64,000 nucleotides of DNA from Sphingobacteriia bacterium (GCA_004294135.1 RDZY01000011.1:53571-117570), one strand, 5' to 3'; shown: positions 1-9,569, numbered from the stretch's first letter. Notes: generated from the sequence alone by a model not told the origin. Numbers and translations are program-made.

Positions 1-2031
1 AGCAAAACATTTATGACCAACCTAAAAAAGGCAATTGAATATGGCTTATCGGAAAATGCAGCTATGGAGGCACTCACCAAAAACCCAGCTACTTGGTTGG
101 GTGTTTATGATAAAGTTGGAAGCATTGATGCAGGTAAAATAGCTAATTTTATAATTACCAATGGGCCTGTATTTGGAGAGAAAACAATCCTCTTACAAAA
201 CTGGGTGCAGGGTAAAAAATATGCAGTAAAAGAAGAAGCATGGTTCAGCATTGCAGGTACTTATAATTTAGTAATAAATACAGGGGCAGGCTCAGAAGCG
301 TATACAGTTGATGTAAAGACGAATAGTTCAGCTACAGTAATTGGTAAGGATACCTTAACAACACGATTTAGCTTTGAAGGAAAAAGTATAAAAATAGGCA
401 TTTCCCCAGCTCAGAAAAAAGGAAACAAAACAACCAATACACTCGGAACCCGCCTAACTGGTTTTAGCAATGGCAATACTTGGAATGGAACAGGAGTAGA
501 TTCAAGCGGCAATGCCTTAAGCTGGACAGCAAGTTTGGTTAGTTTAACCATGCCAAAAACAGATTCAGTAAAACTTAAACCAATTCCTAAAACAGGAGTA
601 TCCTTCTATCCATTCACTGCATTTGGAAACAATGATAGCAGTATGCCAAAACAAGAAACAATACTATTTAAAAATGCAACCGTGTGGACCAGTGATAAGC
701 AAGGAAAGATGGAGGGAACTGATGTATTAATTAAAAACGGAAAAATTGTAAAGATGGGTAAGAATATATCCGATCCATCTGCAAGAATAATTGATGCAAC
801 AGGAAAACACTTAACAGCAGGCATCATTGATGAACATTCGCATATAGCTTCAGCTTCTACCAATGAAGGTGGTCAATCTGTTACTTCCGAAGTACGTATG
901 CAAGATAACTTAGATCCTGATGATATTAATATTTACAGACAATTAAGTGGTGGCGTTACCAGTTCGCATATACTACACGGATCGGCTAATACCATTGGGG
1001 GACAAACACAATTAATTAAACTTCGTTGGGGAACAGACGATAATGGACTAATATTTAAAAGTGCTGATCCCTTTATCAAATTCGCTTTGGGTGAAAACGT
1101 AAAACGTTCGTCCTCGTCACAAGGAAATAACCGTTTCCCCGATACCAGAATGGGCGTAGAACAAGTATTGATAGATGCATTCACCCGGGCCAAAGCTTAT
1201 GAATTGGAATTGAAAGAAGCAATTGCCAACAATAAGAAAAAAGGAGCAACGCAGATTGTATTCAGAAGAGACCTTGAATTAGATGCATTGGTAGAAATCA
1301 TGAACGGTAAAAGGTTTATTACTTGTCACAGTTATGTAGCAAGTGAAATAATTGCGACCATGCGCGTAGCTGAAAGATTCGGATTTAAGATCAATACTTT
1401 TACGCATATTTTGGAGGGCTATAAAGTGGCTGACAAAATGAAAGCACATGGAGCTGCGGCTTCTACCTTCTCCGATTGGTGGGCATATAAAAATGAAGTA
1501 CAAGATGCTATTCCATATAATGCAACCATTATGCATAATGTAGGACTAAACGTTGCAATCAATTCTGATGATGCTGAAATGGCGCGCAGATTAAATCAAG
1601 AGGCGGCGAAAAGTATAAAATATGGCGGCATGAGTGAAATAGATGCACTGAATATGGTAACGATCAACCCGGCTAAAATGCTGCACGTAGAGGATAAAGT
1701 AGGAAGCATTAAAGAGGGCAAAGATGCTGATCTGGTTTTATGGAGTGCTCACCCATTAAGCATTTATGCAAAATCGCTTTACACCATTGTAGATGGTATT
1801 GTATATTTTGATCGGGAGAAAGACCTAGCAATGAGAAAAGAAGTAAAAGCAGAACGTACTAGATTGATCAATAAAATGGTAGGTGAAAAAAGAAACGGTG
1901 GTGCAGTTGCTCCATTCACGCCAAGTTATAAATTCATTCATACTTGTTTGGACCATGGTCACAAACTGGGATTGCTTGAAATAGAAGAAGAAGCTGATAT
2001 GGAATCATCATTGGGAAACAACAAAAACTAA
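1..2031 (+). CDS. Amidohydrolase-family protein, 5' end outside the window
   Basis: The frame is open from base 1, so the gene begins upstream; the first ATG at 13 is probably internal. The visible 676 codons hold the tail of one amidohydrolase-like domain (SxDAGKxANFII near the start), a beta-rich linker, then a complete second amidohydrolase domain. The second domain has GIIDEHSH (metal-binding HxH) near 820-843, later His residues in ITCHSY and FTHILEG, and NSDDAE. It ends with the usual KVGSIKEGKDADLVLW segment. Two-domain amidohydrolases of about 1000 residues are common in Bacteroidota and are probably exported, but the signal peptide is not in view. The substrate is unknown; imidazolonepropionase- or dipeptidase-like names are only generic. 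The next amidohydrolase starts 4 bp downstream, so the two are almost certainly co-transcribed. Confidence 0.85.
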   Translation, partial: SKTFMTNLKKAIEYGLSENAAMEALTKNPATWLGVYDKVGSIDAGKIANFIITNGPVFGEKTILLQNWVQGKKYAVKEEAWFSIAGTYNLVINTGAGSEAYTVDVKTNSSATVIGKDTLTTRFSFEGKSIKIGISPAQKKGNKTTNTLGTRLTGFSNGNTWNGTGVDSSGNALSWTASLVSLTMPKTDSVKLKPIPKTGVSFYPFTAFGNNDSSMPKQETILFKNATVWTSDKQGKMEGTDVLIKNGKIVKMGKNISDPSARIIDATGKHLTAGIIDEHSHIASASTNEGGQSVTSEVRMQDNLDPDDINIYRQLSGGVTSSHILHGSANTIGGQTQLIKLRWGTDDNGLIFKSADPFIKFALGENVKRSSSSQGNNRFPDTRMGVEQVLIDAFTRAKAYELELKEAIANNKKKGATQIVFRRDLELDALVEIMNGKRFITCHSYVASEIIATMRVAERFGFKINTFTHILEGYKVADKMKAHGAAASTFSDWWAYKNEVQDAIPYNATIMHNVGLNVAINSDDAEMARRLNQEAAKSIKYGGMSEIDALNMVTINPAKMLHVEDKVGSIKEGKDADLVLWSAHPLSIYAKSLYTIVDGIVYFDREKDLAMRKEVKAERTRLINKMVGEKRNGGAVAPFTPSYKFIHTCLDHGHKLGLLEIEEEADMESSLGNNKN

Positions 2032-2035
2032 TCAC

Positions 2036-3352
2036 ATGAAAAAAATCATATTTATATTCAGTACCATACTGCTGCTGTCAGTAGTAGCAACAGCACAAGA
2101 AACCGTTTATCCTGCCAAGGAACAAAAAGGAATATTCTATATAAAAAACGGAACCCTTCATATTGGAAATGGAACCGTAATGGAAAACGCTACCATTAAA
2201 ATAAACAACGGTAAAATAGAAGAAATAGGAACTCAAATAAATATTCCTTCTGGTGATATTACAGTGTACGACCTAAAAGGAAAACATATTTATCCGGGAT
2301 TAATTTTACCTGCTTCTAACTTGGGCTTACAAGAAATATCAGGTATAAGATCTATGAGCGACTTCAACGAAATTGGAGAAACAAATGCTAGCATAAGGGC
2401 TATAGCAGCTTATAATGCTGACTCAAAAATTACCAACACATTACGCTCTAATGGAATCTTACTGGCACATATTGCTCCTGCTGGATCCTTAGTAGGGGGA
2501 CAATCCTCTGTGGTGCAATTAGACGCTTGGAATGGAGAAGATGCAGCTTATCAAGCCGATATGGGAATGCAATTTTATATGCCCAGCTTACTCGCTAGAC
2601 CAGGTGGTAGATTCGCTGCCTTATTTGCCGCTTTCTTTCCCCAGCCAACAACAGATCCTGTAAAAGCTGCGATAGAAAAAATTGAAGGTGTAAAGCAGTT
2701 TTTTCGTGAAGCAAAAGCATATATCGCAGGAGATCAAAAAGAAATCAACCTAAAATTTGAAGCCACAAAAGGGCTTTTCACAAAAAAACAAAAACTGTTT
2801 ATTCATTGTACCCAAGTAAAACAGATGCTATTGGCAATTGATTTTGTGAAAGAGTTTGGGTTTGATATTGTACTGGTAGGAGCCGGAGATAGTTGGAAGA
2901 TAGCCGACCTAATCAAGCAAAATAATATAGCAGTTATCATCAGTCAAATGCACGACCTGCCCACTTTAGACGACGATGATATTGACCAACCTTATAAAAC
3001 ACCAGCAGCCTTACAAAAAGCGGGAGTATTGTATTGTATCAACGACGACGATCCACAAAACAGGGGACGTAATCTTGCTTTTAATGCAGGTACTGCAGCA
3101 GCGTATGGATTAAGCAAAGAAGAAGCACTTAGTGCCATCACCTTAAATACAGCAAAAGTATTGGGCATAGCAGATCGCACGGGTTCAATAGAAGTAGGTA
3201 AAGACGCCAATATAATTGTGAGTGAGGGTGATGTATTAGATATGCATACCAGTATAATTGTACACGCTTTTATTCAGGGAAGAAAAATTAAGTTAGATGA
3301 TAAACACAAACAACTGTTCGAACGATATAAAGAAAAGTACGGTTTAAAATAA
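2036..3352 (+). CDS. Secreted amidohydrolase-like protein lacking the HxH motif
   Basis: A 438-residue protein with an N-terminal signal peptide (MKKIIFIFSTILLLSVVATAQ). It has a composite-domain N-terminus (IKNGTLHIGNG), a TIM-barrel region and the C-terminal GSIEVGKDANIIV segment typical of amidohydrolases. Where the family normally has PGLIDxHxH this protein reads YPGLILPASNLG, so the first two metal-binding histidines are absent. Later positions resembling ligands remain (LFIHCTQ, CINDDDP). It follows the preceding amidohydrolase by 4 bp and is probably its obligate partner. It could be a pseudoenzyme or use an altered metal site. A strong terminator follows it. Confidence 0.85.
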   Translation: MKKIIFIFSTILLLSVVATAQETVYPAKEQKGIFYIKNGTLHIGNGTVMENATIKINNGKIEEIGTQINIPSGDITVYDLKGKHIYPGLILPASNLGLQEISGIRSMSDFNEIGETNASIRAIAAYNADSKITNTLRSNGILLAHIAPAGSLVGGQSSVVQLDAWNGEDAAYQADMGMQFYMPSLLARPGGRFAALFAAFFPQPTTDPVKAAIEKIEGVKQFFREAKAYIAGDQKEINLKFEATKGLFTKKQKLFIHCTQVKQMLLAIDFVKEFGFDIVLVGAGDSWKIADLIKQNNIAVIISQMHDLPTLDDDDIDQPYKTPAALQKAGVLYCINDDDPQNRGRNLAFNAGTAAAYGLSKEEALSAITLNTAKVLGIADRTGSIEVGKDANIIVSEGDVLDMHTSIIVHAFIQGRKIKLDDKHKQLFERYKEKYGLK

Positions 3353-3362
3353 ACTAATCTAA

Positions 3363-3396
3363 AATCCCTTCCCAGTAAATGAGGAAGGGATTTTTA
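3363..3396 (+). terminator. Rho-independent terminator after the amidohydrolase pair
   Basis: A perfect 10-bp stem (AATCCCTTCC at 3363-3372 paired with GGAAGGGATT at 3383-3392), a 10-nt loop and a T-run immediately after. It lies between the amidohydrolase stop and polA and separates the two transcripts. Confidence 0.85.
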
Positions 3397-3413
3397 TTTA
3401 CTACCTTAGCCCG

Positions 3414-6251
3414 ATGCAAAAGAAACTTTTTCTATTAGATGCGCTTGCTTTAATATATCGGGCTTATTATGCGCTTATTCGTAGCCCGAGAATTACTACC
3501 AAAGGAATAAACACCAACGCGCAGTTTGGATTTACCAGCACGCTTTACGATTTAATCAATAAAGAAAAACCCACCCACCTAGCAGTCTGCTTTGATACAC
3601 ACGCACCTACGGAAAGACATATCGATTTTACCGATTATAAAGCCAACCGACAAGAAGCACCAGAGGACTTGCTGGCAGCTATTCCAGCTATTCAAAAAAT
3701 AATCAGGGGCTTCAATATTCCCGTAGTAGAACTTGATGGTTATGAAGCTGATGATGTAATTGGTAGCATTGCATGGCAGGCTTCGGCAGTAGGCTATGAA
3801 GTATTTATGGTAACACCTGATAAGGATTATGGGCAACTATTGGTGAAGCCCAATGTATATATTTACAAGCCACCCTATATGGGCAATCCTGAAGAAATAT
3901 TAACAGCAGAAAAAATTTGTGCAAAATGGGATATCAGTCGCGTTGACCAAGTAATTGATATGCTGGGCCTTATGGGAGATGCGGTAGATAATATTCCAGG
4001 CATACCCGGAGTGGGTGAAAAAACGGCCGCCAAATTATTAAAAGAGTATAACACATTGGAAGGTATTTTAGATAATGCCGAAGCACTTAAAGGATCGTTG
4101 GGAGAAAAAGTAAGGGCTGGAAAAGATCTGGCCATTCTAAGTAAAAAACTAGCCACCATTATTACCGATGTGCCTGTAACATTTCACGAAGAAGAATATA
4201 GGTTGAAAGAATGGAACAGAGAAGAGCTGAATGAAGTGTTTACAGAACTGGAATTTAAAACACTGGGAAAGCGAATATTGGGAGATGATTTCAATGCTTT
4301 TCAATCGGCACCAGTAGGTGTACAAACCGATTTATTTGGAAATGCAGTAGAGACAAAAATACAGTCCCAAAAAACAAACAAGAATAATATTACGGAAGAA
4401 CCAGTTTTGGAATCAGTCGGCTTAATAGCAGAGAAAAATATTGAGAATACAGAGCACGATTATCAAACAATAGAAGGTATAGAAGCTATTGCGGCATTAA
4501 TTACAATATTGACTGCACAACAAGAAATATGTTTCGACACAGAAACAACAGGAACGGATGCGAATAATGTAGAGATTGTGGGTCTAAGTTTTTCTTTTGA
4601 AAAAGGTAAAGGATATTATATTCCTTGTCCCCCCAACCAACAAGAAACACAAACCATACTCAATCAATTAAAATCCTTATTTGAGCAAACCGATAAAACT
4701 TGGGTGGGGCAAAATATTAAATACGATTTATTGGTGTTGAAATGGTATGGCATAGAACCAGCAGGAACACTATTTGATACCATGTTGGCGCATTATGTGA
4801 TGGAGCCAGAAGGCAGACGTAGTATGGATTTGTTGAGCGCACAATACCTAGGATATCAGCCAGTATCTATAGAGACTATAATTGGAAAAAAAGGAAAAAA
4901 TCAAGGATCAATGCGAGACGTTGCCATTGATAAAATAAAAGAATATGCAGCAGAAGATGCAGATATAACGCTTCAATTAAAAAAGGCATTTGTACCCTTA
5001 TTAAAAGAAAAGCAGGTAGAAAAAATATTTAACGAAGTAGAAAACCCTTTGGTGCGGGTGCTGACCAATATGGAATTTGAAGGCATAAAAATAGACGAGG
5101 CATTCTTGAATGAATACAGTAGAGAGCTGGAGCGAGAAGCAAAGAAATGTGAAGAAAGTGTATATGAACAGGCGGGCGTAAGATTTAATTTGGCATCACC
5201 CAAACAGTTGGGAGAGGTATTATTTGATAAGTTAAAAATAGACGCCAAAGCAAAAAAAACAAAAACGGGTCAGTATGCAACTGGTGAAGATGTGTTGTTG
5301 AAACTGGCCAGTCAACACAAAATTGTAGATGATATTTTAGGATTCAGGGAGCTTACAAAATTAAAGTCCACTTATGTAGATGCGCTACCCGCAATGATCA
5401 ATAAAAAAACAGGAAGGGTACATACCAGTTATGCGCAGGCAGTTGCGGTTACAGGAAGATTGAGCAGTAATAATCCGAACTTACAAAATATTCCAATTAG
5501 AACAGAAAGAGGAAGAGAAATAAGAAAAGCATTTATACCCAGAGAGCCGGGACGAATATTGATGAGTGCAGATTATTCACAAATAGAGTTGAGAATAGTG
5601 GCAGCAATTAGTGGAGATCCAAATATGTGTGAAGCCTTTAGGTTGAGAAAAGACATTCACACAGCAACAGCTGCAAAAGTGTATAATATTGCAGAAGCGG
5701 ATGTTACAAAAGAGATGCGTTATAAAGCAAAGAGTGTAAACTTTGGAATTATTTATGGGCAGGGAGCTTTTGGTCTCGCAGACAATTTGGGTATCAGCAG
5801 AACAGAAGCAAAAGAAATTATTGACAACTATAAAAAGGAATTCCCGAATATACAGCAGTATATGGATGAGCAGATAAATCTTGCCAAAGAAAACAGCTAT
5901 GTAGAAACATTAATGGGTAGAAAGCGATGGTTAAAAGACATCAACAGCAGTAATTTTACGGTGCGTGGTTATGCAGAACGAAATGCCATCAATTCACCCA
6001 TACAAGGAACAGCAGCAGATATGATTAAGTTGGCTATGATTGGTATACACCAAGAAATGGGAAAGGGCAATTGGGCTTCAAAAATGATTTTACAAGTACA
6101 CGATGAATTGGTATTTGATGCCGTAGAAACCGAAGCTGATGCATTACAAGAGTTGATTATTCGATGTATGGTAAACGCGTTGCCATTACCCAATAATGTA
6201 CCAGTAGAAGCAGAAGTTGGCAGGGGTAAAAATTGGCTGGAAGCGCATTAA
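3414..6251 (+). CDS. polA: DNA polymerase I
   Basis: A 945-residue family A polymerase for Okazaki-fragment processing and repair synthesis. Domains in order: 5'-3' exonuclease (about 1-290, with YEADDVIGS and MGDAVDNIPGIPGVGEKTA), 3'-5' proofreading exonuclease (about 350-540) and polymerase (about 560-945, with SADYSQIELR, the O-helix KSVNFGIIYG and QVHDELVFD). The proofreading site looks intact: FDTET, NIKYD and the late YAAEDAD motif are all present, unlike several bacterial Pol I enzymes that have lost it. The ATG at 3414 follows the terminator by about 18 bp. A weak -7-like element (TACCTTAG) sits just upstream, so the leader is very short. Confidence 0.97.
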   Translation: MQKKLFLLDALALIYRAYYALIRSPRITTKGINTNAQFGFTSTLYDLINKEKPTHLAVCFDTHAPTERHIDFTDYKANRQEAPEDLLAAIPAIQKIIRGFNIPVVELDGYEADDVIGSIAWQASAVGYEVFMVTPDKDYGQLLVKPNVYIYKPPYMGNPEEILTAEKICAKWDISRVDQVIDMLGLMGDAVDNIPGIPGVGEKTAAKLLKEYNTLEGILDNAEALKGSLGEKVRAGKDLAILSKKLATIITDVPVTFHEEEYRLKEWNREELNEVFTELEFKTLGKRILGDDFNAFQSAPVGVQTDLFGNAVETKIQSQKTNKNNITEEPVLESVGLIAEKNIENTEHDYQTIEGIEAIAALITILTAQQEICFDTETTGTDANNVEIVGLSFSFEKGKGYYIPCPPNQQETQTILNQLKSLFEQTDKTWVGQNIKYDLLVLKWYGIEPAGTLFDTMLAHYVMEPEGRRSMDLLSAQYLGYQPVSIETIIGKKGKNQGSMRDVAIDKIKEYAAEDADITLQLKKAFVPLLKEKQVEKIFNEVENPLVRVLTNMEFEGIKIDEAFLNEYSRELEREAKKCEESVYEQAGVRFNLASPKQLGEVLFDKLKIDAKAKKTKTGQYATGEDVLLKLASQHKIVDDILGFRELTKLKSTYVDALPAMINKKTGRVHTSYAQAVAVTGRLSSNNPNLQNIPIRTERGREIRKAFIPREPGRILMSADYSQIELRIVAAISGDPNMCEAFRLRKDIHTATAAKVYNIAEADVTKEMRYKAKSVNFGIIYGQGAFGLADNLGISRTEAKEIIDNYKKEFPNIQQYMDEQINLAKENSYVETLMGRKRWLKDINSSNFTVRGYAERNAINSPIQGTAADMIKLAMIGIHQEMGKGNWASKMILQVHDELVFDAVETEADALQELIIRCMVNALPLPNNVPVEAEVGRGKNWLEAH

Positions 6252-6280
6252 ACAATACTGGATGAATGGTTGAGAGAATA

Positions 6281-7735
6281 TTATCGGAGTAAACACCAGT
6301 TGCGAAGTTGTAAACCGCCGTTGCTATTTACTGTAATCTTTTTTTCATTACTAAAACTTTGGAGTGTTATTTCATTCACTCCTTTTTGTAATGGAATTCG
6401 AATGTACTGGATAATGCCTGGGAGCGATTGCCAATTGCGTGTATCGGCTTTTTCGGTGGCAGTGTTCAACAACCCTACCAGCAAGCCCGCAGCGGCAGCA
6501 ACATTTTCTCCATGATTCTTCTTGTCTTTAGAATCGCTTTTTGAATTCTCCGCTACGGTTTTTGCAGCGGCTGATGCAACAGCTTGGGTAGCTTTTTTTA
6601 TAACCGCTCTTACCAGTGCAGCAGACACTTCTTTAATCATCCGTTCTCTTAAAATTTCAGGTGCTAAAACGGAGATATTATGAACAAGTTGGGATTTATA
6701 CGATTGTCCATTAAGCATAATTTTAGTCGATTCGAAATGAATATTTTGGGGTGTGTACACTGGAATAGCGACAGAAATAATACTAAAATCGCTGATAGAT
6801 CTGGAAGTATTCCATCCAGCGAATCCATAATCAAAAGGAATATTCATTCCACCAAAAGGGCCATTGAAAAAGAAAGATCCGTTTCCAATATTAGTCAACG
6901 TAAATCTTTGATCGGCTTTGATCGGTGCCATACCTTTTTCTATAAAAAGCACCAATTCACCGGCTTCATTGGTTTCTGTATTTCTAAATTCAATACCTGT
7001 TTTCTTTTCGTAGCGTTGTATTTGATCGGTGAATCCTGAGCGATAAGCAGAGCGATACATATCCTGCAACAAAGTTGGAGGAAGCGCTACACCATAGTAA
7101 ATTCTATTTTCTGCATTCAGAAACAAATCCACTGCATTGCGGTAAGAGATAAAGGCATTGTTAGATTCCCCATTAGATTCATAAACTAATCCTTGTACAA
7201 TAAGTGAAAAAGCATCTTCTTTGTACTTATTAGAAGTGGGTTTAAATTGATCCTCCAAAGTATTGTTACTAAGTGTAATTCTCCTAGCTTCTACACGAGC
7301 ACCATCGGGTTGGTTAAGGTATAAATAATTAAGTGCTTTATAATAATGAATCATGAAACGCTCAAAATCTTCACCCAAATAATTTTTAGCCATGGGGCTT
7401 ACTAATCCAGATTTAATAAAGTCGCCCATAGATTTTCGTTGCGATTCAATAAAGGCATCTGCTTGGTTAAGATAAATATTACTGCTATCATAAAATCCTT
7501 GTAAATGATTCAGCTTACCCAATTCCATCAACCGAAGCAATTCATTGCGATTTTGTTTTAGGAAGCGATTGTTGTTTAACGCATTTTGCGCATCGCTGTA
7601 ATTGTTGTGTTTTAAAAAACCATAGTATCTACTCAGCTTATTATTATAAGAGGCACAACTGAACAAAAAAGGCAGGGACAGTAAAACTATCCATGCCTTT
7701 GAAGAAAATATTTTATTGCTTAGAAAATGCTGCAT
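6281..7735 (-). CDS. COG3014-like lipoprotein with TPR-type N-terminal half
   Basis: A 484-residue predicted lipoprotein; the signal ends in LPFLFSCAS, with Cys as the probable lipidation site. The N-terminal half is helical and TPR-like (YSDAQNALNNNRFL, LNHLQGFYDSSNIYLNQAD, DAFSLIVQGLVYESNGE). The C-terminal half is beta-rich, with a helical Ala-rich insert near residues 385-430. This pattern matches the uncharacterised COG3014 family, which I recall occurring beside LpoB-type lipoproteins. The LpoB-like gene lies 20 bp upstream on the same strand, so they form an operon. A role linked to outer-membrane or cell-wall assembly is inference from this neighbour. It is convergent with polA. Confidence 0.7.
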   Translation of the reverse strand: MQHFLSNKIFSSKAWIVLLSLPFLFSCASYNNKLSRYYGFLKHNNYSDAQNALNNNRFLKQNRNELLRLMELGKLNHLQGFYDSSNIYLNQADAFIESQRKSMGDFIKSGLVSPMAKNYLGEDFERFMIHYYKALNYLYLNQPDGARVEARRITLSNNTLEDQFKPTSNKYKEDAFSLIVQGLVYESNGESNNAFISYRNAVDLFLNAENRIYYGVALPPTLLQDMYRSAYRSGFTDQIQRYEKKTGIEFRNTETNEAGELVLFIEKGMAPIKADQRFTLTNIGNGSFFFNGPFGGMNIPFDYGFAGWNTSRSISDFSIISVAIPVYTPQNIHFESTKIMLNGQSYKSQLVHNISVLAPEILRERMIKEVSAALVRAVIKKATQAVASAAAKTVAENSKSDSKDKKNHGENVAAAAGLLVGLLNTATEKADTRNWQSLPGIIQYIRIPLQKGVNEITLQSFSNEKKITVNSNGGLQLRNWCLLR

Positions 7736-7755
7736 GCAATGATTAAAAAAGTAAC

Positions 7756-8340
7756 TTAATTCTTAACGTATTTAGCAATTTTTTTATCGCCAATCCAAAC
7801 TACTTCATTGGTTTCTATATTGGTAAGTTCTAAGTTAACAATATAGGTAACGGTTTTCTTGCGTTTAAAAGCATCTACAATAGAATTGATAGAACCTTGC
7901 AAAATGTAGTCAGCACCCTTTTCTAGTCCAAACTTTTTAATGGTACTTTGAGAAGCATTGGTTTGTTGATCGGCTTTTTCTGCGCGCATTTCTTCTCTTT
8001 TTTTACCACTTTGCACAAGACCCACTTTATCGGTTTGAATAAAAGAACGCTCCAGATCATTCATGAAGGTTTCTGCTTCTATATGTTCGTGACTTTTATT
8101 GGTAATCATTCCGACAATTACAACTGGTTTTTTTGTGTTGGCAACGAGGTGGTTAATAAGCCATTTCTCGCTTAGAATCTGATCCCTGAGTTCTTGAGCA
8201 GTGATTCTACTATCGGTAGCATTCCAACTACCGCTGATATCAATTTGTTCGGAAGGGTCAATTCGAGTAACTTGACGTTGAGCGCAAGAAACAGTAAATA
8301 AAACAAAAGCAATAAGGGTTAAACGTAGAGAAAAGTTCAT
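7756..8340 (-). CDS. LpoB-like penicillin-binding-protein activator lipoprotein
   Basis: A 194-residue protein with a lipoprotein signal (LFTVSCAQ). It carries the LpoB-family features DISGSWNATDSR, IVGMITNKSHEHIEAETF, YILQGSINSIVD and a C-terminal LTNIETNEVVW. In enterobacteria LpoB is an outer-membrane lipoprotein that reaches through the periplasm to activate PBP1B; Bacteroidota homologues are poorly characterised, so the partner here is not certain. It is the likely first gene of an operon with the COG3014-like lipoprotein downstream. No PBP gene lies nearby. The assignment to the LpoB family is firm; activation of a specific synthase is inference. Confidence 0.8.
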   Translation of the reverse strand: MNFSLRLTLIAFVLFTVSCAQRQVTRIDPSEQIDISGSWNATDSRITAQELRDQILSEKWLINHLVANTKKPVVIVGMITNKSHEHIEAETFMNDLERSFIQTDKVGLVQSGKKREEMRAEKADQQTNASQSTIKKFGLEKGADYILQGSINSIVDAFKRKKTVTYIVNLELTNIETNEVVWIGDKKIAKYVKN

Positions 8341-8365
8341 AATAGATATTTAAGCAGTGTTTGAA

Positions 8366-8812
8366 TTAGAAAGAAAAAAACCAATTGCCGGTTCTGAAAC
8401 CAATACCAGGGAAAAGTGGGTTGAATCGATTTCTGCGATTGTAATGATTGTAAGGCGACCAACCATTGTTGAAACCCCATCCATTGTTAAAACCAAAATC
8501 ATTATTGTGTGCCCATCCATTGTTAAAGCCAATTCCGTTGTTGAAGCCCCATCCGTTATTAAACCCCCAGTTGGCGCGACGCGCCTGCCTGCGATTGTTT
8601 CTGTTTTCTAACTTTTCGGCATACCAATCGTAGGCTTTATAAGTATCTTGAACGGTAATATTGCTGTTCAAGAGAAGACTATCTCTAAAACGGGTGTACT
8701 TATCTTGACTGATTTTATAGTCAGGATTCTGATCAGGTAAAAGTCCATTTGATTGAGCGCGACCGCTGAATGAGATCAGGGCAAAGAGCAGGAAGCAGAG
8801 GTAAGGTTTCAT
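8366..8812 (-). CDS. Small secreted protein with GFNNGW-type repeats
   Basis: A 148-residue protein with a clear signal peptide (MKPYLCFLLFALISFSGRAQS). A middle segment is compatible with a helix (KYTRFRDSLLLNS, YKAYDWYAEKLENRNNRRQARR). About 40 residues follow of imperfect repeats of the form (W/I/F)GFNNG, then a basic aromatic tail ending WFFSF. The family is not known to me. Asn/Gly/aromatic repeats of this sort can form extended surface or matrix-associated structures, but no function is assigned. It is separated from lpoB by 25 bp and could be the first gene of that operon. The repeat coding units resemble a short direct-repeat array at the DNA level (about 8440-8575). Confidence 0.75.
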   Translation of the reverse strand: MKPYLCFLLFALISFSGRAQSNGLLPDQNPDYKISQDKYTRFRDSLLLNSNITVQDTYKAYDWYAEKLENRNNRRQARRANWGFNNGWGFNNGIGFNNGWAHNNDFGFNNGWGFNNGWSPYNHYNRRNRFNPLFPGIGFRTGNWFFSF

Positions 8813-8956
8813 ATAATTTATTTAATTGAGTTTAGCCAGAGAATTCGCAAATCAACAAACGGGTTGAAAACAAATTCTGTTGTGGCTCATTTCATAAAAG
8901 ATTCCTAATAATCCTATACAAATCTAATACCAAAAATTAAGGTAAGGCAGAAAGGG

Positions 8957-9460
8957 TTATTTCCTTTTGAAAATTGGGACAGTACTGCAGGGTTCTCCAT
9001 ACATAATACTTTTAGCAAAAGGGTATAAGATGTTGGTTATTTTAATATAGGCAGATTCTGGAACGGGGCGTTCCCCACAACCCTTTACTACCACACGCTT
9101 ATCCTTATAATCAGCACCTTGAATAGAAGCAATATTTTGTAATAAAAGCTGTTCAAGTAATTGCTTTTCAGTGCCGAAAAAAACAGACTTAGCAATAGGA
9201 GTAAGGTAAACAGCTACCAACATATTAGCCCACATTGGAATAATAGCATCCACAGAACAAGTAATGGCTACATGGGAATTTTTATATTGTTCCCAATCAG
9301 TGGCTAATAAAGCAGCCCTAAAATCTTTCTCCTTTAAAATAAGTTCCATGAACAAATAGGATTTAAGATCGAATTGTAGGATGGTATCAGTGGAGAAATA
9401 GGTTTCAAGATCTAGGCTAATGATGCCACTTTCTGCTACTTTATTTATAAAGGGTTCCAT
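8957..9460 (-). CDS. DUF2480 family protein
   Basis: A 167-residue protein starting at MEPFINKVAESG; the longer reading from 9514 adds 18 residues with no family similarity and overlaps the upstream terminator. Features of the Bacteroidota-specific DUF2480 family are LKSYLFMELILKEKDFR, HVAITCSVDAIIPMWA, KRVVVKGCGERPVPESAY and a C-terminal GEPCSTVPIFKRK. The function is unknown. The conserved Cys and Gly patches suggest a binding or catalytic site, but none has been established to my knowledge. It is a single gene, 52 bp below the ppiD-type gene's terminator, and appears to have its own promoter. A gap of 143 bp with no other signal separates it from the repeat protein. Confidence 0.85.
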   Translation of the reverse strand: MEPFINKVAESGIISLDLETYFSTDTILQFDLKSYLFMELILKEKDFRAALLATDWEQYKNSHVAITCSVDAIIPMWANMLVAVYLTPIAKSVFFGTEKQLLEQLLLQNIASIQGADYKDKRVVVKGCGERPVPESAYIKITNILYPFAKSIMYGEPCSTVPIFKRK

Positions 9461-9512
9461 AATAAGATGCAAAGTTAATTGAAGTAAGTAAGACTTAGTT
9501 TTCGAGAGGCGC

Positions 9513-9546
9513 AAAAAAAACCCGTCCTTATTTTAAAGAACGGGTT
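9513..9546 (-). terminator. Rho-independent terminator of the ppiD-type gene
   Basis: Read on the minus strand, AACCCGT (from 9546 down) pairs with ACGGGTT (ending at 9519), with three more pairs after one mismatch and an AT-rich loop. A run of eight T (complement of 9513-9520) follows. It lies 24 bp beyond the stop of the minus-strand foldase gene. Confidence 0.8.
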
Positions 9547-9569
9547 CAGAAAGATAAAGGAACTTAATA

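Noticed and set aside
6680..7039. 119-residue plus-strand frame opposite the COG3014-like gene
   Set aside because: The minus-strand gene has a lipobox and family features. The plus frame has neither promoter nor motif support.
8440..8575. Short near-direct repeats resembling a CRISPR-like array
   Set aside because: The units vary, are too short and encode the GFNNGW protein repeats on the minus strand. No cas genes are present.
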